Assembly: GCA_936432065.2 (NCBI GenBank)
Contig: OW386286.2
Coordinates: 265,069,987-265,133,986, forward strand
Source of the DNA: Rutpela maculata
Lineage: Eukaryota > Arthropoda > Insecta > Coleoptera > Cerambycidae
Reading direction: 5' to 3'
DNA length: 64,000 bases
Shown here: positions 55,896-64,000 of the stretch, piece by piece
How positions within the stretch are numbered: position 1 is the stretch's first letter
How the letters are laid out: every line of letters starts with the position of its first letter
Program-made: the position numbers and the translations under genes
Notes under the pieces: model-generated
The model's input: only the letters and a program-made list of their open reading frames with translations
Database searches by the model: none
Told to the model about the DNA's origin: nothing

Positions 55896-56359
55896 ATACT
55901 GTTACGCTTTTATGTAAAAGAACCTAGCACACAGCATCTGATTTTCATTAAGGATGCCAGTCGCGTTCTTCCTTGATTATGTGTGGTTGTTTCCACTCCC
56001 AGATGGATTCTATGTATTTAAGAGGACTGTGTGAAAAACATGACAGAATTGTGTTTTTTTGGATTTTTGTACATATCGTGTGAAAAAAGACAGTTTCGAG
56101 TCATGGTTACTGTGCGTCATTTGTCGTTTTCGAAGGCAGTCGTAAAAAACATATTTTTCAATAAAATTTTCCTAAGTCGAAGTATTTACCTATTCCTCGA
56201 TTTAGGTGGATTATGGAAGATTCTACAAAATTTACACCCCTTAGTAAACACTCTGTACTGAGGAAACACCAGGGTAACACTAAATAATAATTTATTAACC
56301 TACGTACTAACTACAACAAATAATTCTTCACTAATATACCACTAAATACTACTACCATA

Positions 56360-58697
56360 CTGGGTGTTCCTTAATGGCGTGCTAATATTTCGCCATATTT
56401 ATATTTCATCATATTCAACATATGTATTGAGATATTCGGATAAAAACAGCGAAAAAATAAAATAAATTCAATGAAACATTAAAAATCGAAGAAATAATAC
56501 GATGAGATAGTTTAGAACCCCAACAACTTACTTTATGTCAACTAATATTGTTTTTAAAATGATGTTTGTAAAAACATAATTTATTCCAGGATAACTAGAT
56601 TTATGTGTTCAAAAATTATTAGTCAATACTGCTAAATGAAGTAATTTTAATTTAATTGTTTTAATCAAGAACCTTGCGTCTGACGAGAAAAACACAAGAG
56701 GCCGTTTTCATGTAGAATCGACCAGGCTAGTCAGAAAAAATATCCACATGGAAAAATGTCAGTGGTCTACCACTTTTTTGGTAAAAAATATCAGAGGACA
56801 TGTTTGCAGGGACACCACTGATGGAGGGATAAAATAACTTTTCTAACTAAAATATGTGGTGTTATACCCTTTTAACACAATAGGCAATTTTATAGAAAGG
56901 TAAATGATATGAGAAGGAACTTCAAACCACGAATAACTCAATGAAGAGATAAGGAAGGCAATATTGTGAGCAACAAGCCAGGCATACTAGAACGCTGGGC
57001 AGAATACTTTGAGGAACTGCTCAACAAAGAGACTGAATGTGAAGAAATCCCCACACCCGCACCCGAGGATGGCAACAACGAACAGCAAGCCCACCTACTA
57101 TCGAAGAGACTAAAGCTGCGATTGTCAGACTTAAGAACAACAAGGCAGCTGGCTCCGACGACTTGCCCCCTGAATTATACAAACATGAGGGAGATAACTT
57201 TGTATTTACATAATTTGCTCACGAAGATCTGAACACAAACTGTAATCCCTAGAGAATGGAACCTTGGCATAATATGCCCAATACATAAAAAGGGGGATAC
57301 GATGAACTGCAGTAATTTTAGAGGAGTTACGCTACTAAACATAGCGTATAAAATCCTCTCCAATATCATATATGCCAGGTTACAGCCTTATGCAGAGCGT
57401 ATCGTAGGAGAATACCAATGCAGCTTTCGCACTGGTAAAGGAACAGTAGACCAGATCTTTACACTAAGACATGTATTGGAAAAACAAGAGAATACAACAC
57501 CGATACCGGATACACCCCACATATTTATCGATTTTAGCTGTGCCTATGACACTATAAATAGAAAAAAGCTCTACCAGGCCATGCGAGAATTCCTTATACC
57601 AGCTTACCTAATACGATTGATCGAACTGACAATGAGAAATGTAGCCTGTAAAGTACGAATACAGAAGGATATGAAGGGAACTTTTGAGGGACGTAATGAG
57701 CGTCGCCCTGGCGGAGACCATTACTGTTCAACATTGCACTGGAAAAGGTACTACGAGACGCGGAAATCGATGCTAAGGGAACAATCTTCTATAAATCGGT
57801 GCAAATAATAGCATACGCCGATGACATAGACATAGTTTCAAGAAACAAAGATGCACTAGTTGAAACCTTTACCCGACTGAAACGATCTCCAACAGACATG
57901 AGTCTCACGATAAACAAGAAAAAGACAAAATATATGCTCGCTACCACCCAACAGCAAGAACGAGAGGCACTCAATATAGACATCGACGGTTGTACCCTGG
58001 AAACGGTTAAGGAATTTATAAATTTAGGGTCGCTAGTCAACAGCACAAACATCGTAAGCGATGAAGTCAAACGAAGGGTTCTCCTGGACAACAGATAGAT
58101 GCTACTACAGTCTAATGAAACACATGTCATCATCAAGCCTGTCGAGGAAGATCAAATTTACTCTGTACAAGACCTGTACTAGCTTATGGCTCAGAAACCT
58201 GGACACTCACAGAAAACGATAAGGCCCTCTTAGGATGTTTCGAAAGGAAGATCCTGAGGAAAATATTTGGTGCTGTAAACGATAACGGCCTGGCGAAGAT
58301 ATTCACTAGGAGAGGCCCGGTGGGTAAACGAGCAGTAGGAAGACCAGACTACGATACTTGGACGACGTAGAACAAGACCTTAAGGCAGTGGGAATAAGAA
58401 GATGGAGAATGCTGGCGGCGGATAGGAACGAATGGAGAAAAGTATTAGAGGAGGTCAAGGCCCACAACGGGCTGTAGTTGCCAATGATGATGATGATACC
58501 CTTTTAACACATACCAAAATTAAAAATAATATCTAAAACACTTTCTGATATTAAAAAATAACAATTAAAAAAACATTCAACACCTTGTAGCAAAAAATTT
58601 AAGCCGTTGCAGACAAATGTTCATATGAACTTTTCTTCATAAAATGAGATGAGGAATCACACCCTGAAATATTAACACGTCATTAAGGAACACCCTG
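56360..58697. mobile_element. TA-flanked MITE split by an RTE-like LINE
   Basis: Inverted ends CTGGGTGTTCCTTAATGGCG and CGTCATTAAGGAACACCCTG, bordered by TA (56358-56359 and 58698-58699). Without the LINE it is about 710 bp. Inserted in the solo LTR. No coding capacity of its own. Confidence 0.8.
56880..58495 (+). pseudogene. 5'-truncated RTE-like LINE
   Basis: Flanked by a perfect 16-bp duplication ATACCCTTTTAACACA (56864-56879 and 58496-58511) and ended by (TGA)n rather than poly-A, as in RTE-type LINEs. Frames read GILERWAEYFEELLNKE, then NFRGVTLLNIAYKILSNIIY, GEYQCSFRTGKGTVDQIF, HIFIDFSCAYDTINRKKLY (catalytic Asp) and IIAYADDIDIVSR (catalytic box). The C-terminal GRPRLRYLDDVEQDL and RRWRMLAADRNEWRKVLEE follow. 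The endonuclease is missing, and several frameshifts and a damaged GVRQGD block show it is dead. Clade call is from the pattern of motifs. Confidence 0.85.
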
Positions 58698-59079
58698 TAT
58701 ATCTCACTATATAATTCACAACCTTGTTCCTTTTCGGCTTGTTCTCAGGTCACTATCCAAATATCAACTGCCCACTCAGCTTCTACATTCCCTTACATAA
58801 CTAAGATGTTCTAGAATGTTCCCAATCATTCTGTAATTTTCTAATAGGCTAAGAACAGCAGCGCCATCTCTCGGATTATTAACGAACTACCCGCTTATTC
58901 ACTAACTTATTTGCGCAGGTTTCTACTGAAGGAGGGTATATTACAGATTTTTGTATGTAAAAGGGGGATATAAATATGTAACAATACTGTAAAGATAACG
59001 GCAAGAGTGTAATTGAACTATCATTCAAATTACCCAAGGTCGGATGCAAGTTTTTCTCATTGTATTCTTAAAAGTCTAG

Positions 59080-59510
59080 GATATAGCTCGATTTTTGTGG
59101 TATGGGATATAACATGTTGGCATTGCTATTGTTTTAGCAAATATTTTTCTGAGTACTTTAGACCTCCCTGACAGTTCAGGCGGTAGCCTCCCCCGAAAAT
59201 ATTAAATTAGTTACATTGAGAAAAAAATGTTCGCACTCACAGAGACTATTCTTTGGTACAAAAACTACAAGTTTGAGGAGGTGCCAACATTTTTTTTTTT
59301 TGAAAAGCACGAGTTTTAGCAAAAAATTGGACTTTTAGCCAAAAACGGGCTAAAACACCAGTTTAGCCCGTTAAAAAAAATGCCAAAACTGTCAGGGGGG
59401 AGGTCTGACTCACATAAGATAAAGTATTCAGAAAAATATTTGCTAAAACAACAGCAATGCCAATATGTTATATCTTAGACCACAAAAATCAAGTTATCTC
59501 CTAGATTAGA
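59080..59510. repeat. Foldback element, arms about 105 bp
   Basis: 59085-59190 and 59390-59505 are inverse copies with GATATAACAT.TTGGCATTGC, AGCAAATATTTTTCTGA and GTCAGACCTCCC-type words. The centre includes GGGCTAAA-repeats. No target duplication defined. Confidence 0.65.
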
Positions 59511-59729
59511 GAGGGATCTAAAGCAAAATTCAAAATATACTTAATCATCTTCATCGAAGGTGCTGAAACTATTGCTTATAATAAGATTTTAAGGCATCCG
59601 TCTGAGGCGGATAACGATAATCCTGAACACCTTGAGAGAAGAGTAATACGGAAGAGAAATCATCTCGATCCTGCTCATTCTATTATAAGTTAATGTCATG
59701 TCTGAAATCAGCATGCAGTCAGTCTTTTG

Positions 59730-60465
59730 CTCCGATTAAAGAACTTATATCTAGATACATAATGGCATTGATTTATTTGTCGCTGAAAGACTCACAATCT
59801 AAGGCACTTCTTCCCATAAGTTGCTGATTGGCCCATCGGCGTATTCGCGGCCGCTCGTGCACAATCGGCTTCAGTTCGATTATCATAATCTCAGTTGACA
59901 GTTCGGCCATTAATGTCAATAAATGTTTTTCGTGTTCTCCGACCAAAAACTGGTGAAAAAGTAATTTTATTTTAAGTTGTGATTTGCTTAATACCTAAAT
60001 AATATTCTCTATTCATATTTACACAGTTTAGTGACAATATATTTTGTGCAAATAAATAGTGCAGTGCTCTGCCGTTTGCAGAAAGCAGCTTAGAAAAGAA
60101 GAAAATCGATCGTTCCATAGTCGTAACATGATGAAGTTCAGTTTACAGTTATAAAGTAAATAGCAATTAAATTTTAATATCCTTTCAATACATATTTATC
60201 TTACTGTTTTATCTTACTGTAATATCGTATGCCTACATCACGTTATATAAAGAGCCGGTAATGCAGGAATTGCAATAATTCATTTTAATGAAAATATTTA
60301 CCATTCTACACATTTTCTACAAACACAACGCCACTGTTGCCTATGGGATGTGATGTTCATCTATCCATTTTAATGGACATATAATGTGACTATGTTAGGA
60401 GCAAACAAGGTATATAGTGAAAAGATAGCCTGTTATGTATCTAGATATAAGTTCTTTAATCGGAG
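59730..60465. mobile_element. 736-bp element with perfect 8-bp TSD
   Basis: TIRs of 33 bp, CTCCGATTAAAGAACTTATA then TCTAGATACATAA, nearly identical in inverse. GTCTTTTG flanks both sides (59722-59729 and 60466-60473). The 8-bp duplication fits hAT or P superfamilies; the CTCCG ends are not the usual CAGNG of hAT. There is no open frame of note, but a less AT-rich patch (59830-59900) contains a NotI-like GCGGCCGC. Confidence 0.85.
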
Positions 60466-60885
60466 GTCTTTTGTAATATTCCAGGTAAGCAAATGTGCTT
60501 GTTCTAACTGTTTCATATTATAATAGTATAGTCACTCTTCTCTATAAAATGCAATTACTTTAGCGTTACCTTCATTTATTTTTATATACACAAAGTTAAC
60601 GTTAGTTGGAATGCCGATGTATATAAAAAAACAGTACTTTAATTAACAAAACAGCAGTCACAAGAGCTTTTGCCTCACTGAGTTCGTTAATTGAAGCAAT
60701 TCATTACCACCTTCATTTAAATAACAATCGGCGTATTACATACGGTTTAGAAATTACAAAGCACTTGTCATTTTGACGATTGCGGATATAATAAAAAAAG
60801 CAAACATAAAACGATTTATTTCTTTGTTTATCATCGCGATGTGTTACTATTTTTTTTTAATCGTAAACATTCCATATAGTAGGTA

Positions 60886-62750
60886 CACGGAAATTAGCAA
60901 AAATAGAAGAAAAAAATTATGATAAGCTGATTATTTTCTGAATCGACAGTTGATAAGGATAGGAATACAGGATCAAAAAGTTCCCATCCCCAACTGGTAA
61001 GCTTCATCCCTTTTTCACCCTTATAATGACACCGTGCTGGTTTTTCAATAATAATTTGGAAATGTGATGTTCTACGACAAAACTAGAGGTATTGAAAAAT
61101 ATTGAGAATTAAATTTTCTATAAACATGTCTTATAGGTCGTTTGCAGATTATTAAGGGTGTTTACGTTAATCGACAGCAAACTTTAGGGTAGGTAACAAA
61201 AAAATGTAGTATAGGTTTTGCATATTTCCAGTGGACCATCGAAACCCGAAAAAAACGTCGGATCGAAATGAAAGTCGTATCTATCGACTCGAGAGCGAAT
61301 TTAGAAAATTCCGTCCGTCGTCGGTCGGTCAGTTAGCTGTCACGCTCAGCCCCTCTAATCCGTTTTCGGATTTCGATGAAACTTGGGTGGTTGATAAGAG
61401 GCCTTTAGAAAACCTTAACGCTGGAAACTCGGTTCCGTTCGGAAACCGGAAGTACCCGATATAGACGTTTCAAGTTTTTCGGGAAAAACTGGGTAACGGG
61501 CAGTCGGATCGAGATATTTCAAAAAAGAGATGGTGCCGCTGGCAACGATCTACAGATAAGTATACTGGAGACTATGTCGAGAAACAAATGGAAATTGAAT
61601 TTTTTTGCAAAAAAAAACTGGTTTTCTCGAAATCGGGCTAGGAAGCACAATAACTGTCCAGGATATTGATCGATTTCGATGAGACTTGGTGGGATCAAAG
61701 GTACACGGCCACAAATGAAGCCTATTGCTGTCGGCCCGAATCCGTTGGCCGCAAGTATTTTTTCCAAGGCCGAGTATGATTTTCCAAAGAAATTGATAAC
61801 TCCCGAACCGAAGGTCCGATTTTGATTTTCGAAAATGGCGATTGTAGGGCTCGATTAAGGATGAGGTTTGTGAGAAATTTGATAAAACAAAAGCGAATCT
61901 ACAAATCCTGGAAAACTTGATTTTTTCGATAAATTCTACGAATATCGAACAGTTTCCTAATAAAAATCGAAAATTAAGTATTCCGTCGATCAATCTCTAT
62001 AACCAGTATAAGGCACGGACCTTTTTGGACAAAAAATCTGAAATAGTTTTTTCGAAAAATTAAAAATAAACCAGTTATTTACAAAGATGCATGACCACCA
62101 TATAACCGATGCTCTTTCTGTATTTCAAAATGTAGTTAGCCTTTACTTTAGTCAATGCAAAAAGAAAAAAAATGTATTGAGTATCCTACGACCCTCTGCT
62201 GAAAAGGTATTGAATCATCCCAGCAGGGATAAAAAGCATATCAAAATGTAGTTTTTTTTTAGCCGTACCCACTCATAGGTCATAGACAGGTCAAAAGTCA
62301 AAACAACCTTTCTCTCTCTAACGTGTTTATGAATAAGGTGGTTAGGATTGTGTTGGATCATTTGAAATATTATCAGGCTGCGTTATGTTCGATTAAGTAC
62401 CGTATTCAATATAATCAGACTTTCATTTTTGTTTAACCCTACAGTTTACGATTTAATAACATACAAAGTAATAGAAATATCGATACATAACACAGAACCT
62501 TTTTTGTAGAGAATTTTGTGACAAACCTTTTCCTATACTTATGTTTTTCCCTAAGATAAAGCGTTTAAAAGATATTGTAAAAAAAACCAGTGCGATGTCC
62601 CTAAAGGAGGTGAGATAGGGTGAAGCTTACCCCTCAAGGGTGGGAACTTTTTTGATATGTATTCTTACACACATAAGCTAACTATTATAGACATTTCAGC
62701 TTATTATAATTTTTTTCTTCTATTCCCCTTAAATTTGCCTAATTTCCGTG
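60886..62750. mobile_element. TA-flanked element with CACGGAAATTAG ends
   Basis: Ends CACGGAAATTAG(C/G) in opposite orientation with TA on each side (60884-60885 and 62751-62752). Homology continues inward through AGAAGAAAAAAATTAT.ATAAGCTGA and GGTAAGCTTCA(T/C)CC.T for about 170 bp per arm. The interior (61200-62050) is less AT-rich and contains repeated GATTTCGATGA.ACTTGG.GG words, but no protein I recognise. Confidence 0.75.
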
Positions 62751-62783
62751 TACTAATAGTGCTGCAAGTTATTTTGTAAAAAA

Positions 62784-63388
62784 CTTTCTATCCAAGTCAC
62801 TCACAACGAAAAAATTTTGTATGTAGAAATAATTGTTTATTTAACTTCATTAATTATAATATTTGAAATCCTCTACCCCAAAAACCCCTAAAACGATACC
62901 CCACATCGGTAGTGGGGTGGGGGGTGGTAGTGGGAGTGGATCAAGTAAAACAATATTTTGATGTTTCTGGATCTTGTACACACACTAAATCACAATTTTT
63001 TTCATCCCCTTTAATAATAATGGCAAAAATATTTTTGAGACCTTAGCTTCTCTTGCATATATTAAATACCAATTTTATGGACTCTTACCTGCTTAATTTA
63101 CCTATTTATCACAAATTTACCTCAATTTACCCCCCAATCCTTCGACGGAACAAGACGAAGATATAATCTAGTTCCAGATCTCGTTAAAGTACATATGTGT
63201 ACCAAATTTCAAGTCAATATCTTAAACGGTTCCAGAGTAAACGTGCACAAAAATAATTACAGACAGACAAATTTTTTTTCGCTCAAACTTAAAATCTCGA
63301 CGTTTCATGACATTCTAAGCCTATTTGAACAATAAACATTTTTTAAAATTTTTTTGTCGTTACTATACTTCCACTGGATGTGGAAGTA
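62784..63388 (-). mobile_element. Hairpin-ended repeat (GTGGAAG family), truncated
   Basis: The minus strand starts with the terminal hairpin ACTTCCACATCCAGTGGAAG at 63388 and stops at GAGTGACTTGGATAGAAAG, before the usual CTGGATGTGGAAG end. Confidence 0.75.
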
Positions 63389-64000
63389 ATACGTTCTCGT
63401 TTTCCAAAAGAAAATTGATTTTTTAGAATATAAATTATTTTTAAGAAAAATAATATGCTTGTGCCATTTATTATTTTAGAAACTACAAAAAAGGTTAAAT
63501 GATTTTTTTCTTGTCAAAATGCAATTTAAAGGAATAGGTTTGCAATTTCAATTGTCATAAAAACGTACTTTTTTAACAATAAATAACTTATGTAGAGGGC
63601 TGTACTAAGAAACAAATTGCAGAGAAAGAAACCACCTTTCAACATTATAAAGAATTTTTTTTTGTAGAGTTTAGCCGGCAGTCGATAAGACCCCCTATAA
63701 TAATTTTCTGTAATGAAATTTCAAGTCGCACCGATTTCCAAGTCAAAAATCTAAGTACAGTCCTCCGAGTATTACACAGGCTGTCCCACTTGAAACTCCC
63801 GACGTCATTTTCTCGATACAAATACAAATTACTTCAGTTTTTAGTAAAAATGGTTATTTTACACATTGAGATATAGGTGGCGTTACAATGCAAAGAAATT
63901 GTTTGATCCTGGGAACGTTGAAATGAGGTTGCATGAGATGGAGAATTATATTTTAAGTAACTTTTTTAATATAACAATTTTCGAAAACTCACTGGTTTTC
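63389..64000. other. Intergenic stretch to window edge, no gene seen
   Basis: AT-rich. A minus-strand frame at 63645-63827 has no recognisable motif. CTGTCCCACTTGAAACTCCC near 63781 could be a decayed MITE end. Confidence 0.45.

Larger units (their letters stand above)
55900..58983 (-). mobile_element. Solo LTR (4-bp TSD ATAC), split by a MITE
   Basis: Bounded by TGTTACGC...TATGTAACA with ATAC on both sides (55896-55899 and 58984-58987). Without the insertion it is about 740 bp. 56225-56345 matches, inverted, the end of the LTR at 47081-49188. No internal retroelement domain lies between, so it is a solo LTR. Confidence 0.75.

Noticed and set aside
59820..59900. CpG-island-like promoter of a host gene near the GCGGCCGC site
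   Set aside because: Lies within a TIR element with perfect 8-bp duplication; no adjacent open frame or conserved exon.

Overview
This window reads as AT-rich insect (at least arthropod) nuclear DNA made almost entirely of transposable elements. The basis is a BEL/Pao retrotransposon of the insect type, insect-type RTE and Jockey/CR1-like LINE remnants, Helitrons, hAT and TA-flanked MITEs, and a SINE with a 5S rRNA-like head. I found no host protein-coding gene. The only long open frame is the gag-pol of the BEL/Pao element (10302-15527); the other coding traces are broken transposon genes. I cannot place the species.

Layout. 0.3-2.5 kb: a decayed element with TA-flanked inverted ends and a palindromic element inside it. 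3.7-6.6 kb: an element with ~500-bp terminal inverted repeats (TIRs) and a broken CXC-domain gene. 8.5-18.2 kb: a nested stack. A TA-flanked MITE-like element (8551-18224) is split by a long-palindrome element (8640-17574). Each palindrome arm carries a solo LTR, one arm also carries a hAT MITE, and the centre holds a full-length BEL/Pao element (9714-15870) with identical LTRs. 20.4-22.9 kb: a 2.5-kb hAT element with two nested MITEs. 23-31 kb: MITEs, 5S-derived SINEs, a mini-Helitron, a hairpin-ended repeat with a tRNA-like segment and a LINE trace. 31.5-37 kb: foldback sequence, a segmental direct duplication and further hairpin-ended repeats. 37.7-39.4 kb: a mariner-like transposase pseudogene. 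39.8-41.8 kb: two direct copies of another hairpin-ended repeat.

42.5-51.7 kb: a second large stack inside one pair of TA-flanked ends. It contains a 3.6-kb palindrome, a solo LTR split by a Helitron with an OTU-protease remnant, a 1.8-kb foldback, and a 28S rRNA fragment close to the right terminus. 52.4-55.2 kb: LINE remnants interrupted by hairpin-ended repeats. 55.9-59.0 kb: a solo LTR split by a MITE, itself split by an RTE-like LINE. 59-63.4 kb: a foldback, an element with a perfect 8-bp target duplication, a TA-flanked element and a last hairpin-ended repeat.

Nothing works together as an operon or pathway. The biological content is the insertion history: target-site duplications, nesting order and repeated families let much of the order of events be read directly. 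The BEL/Pao element is the only plausibly active unit.
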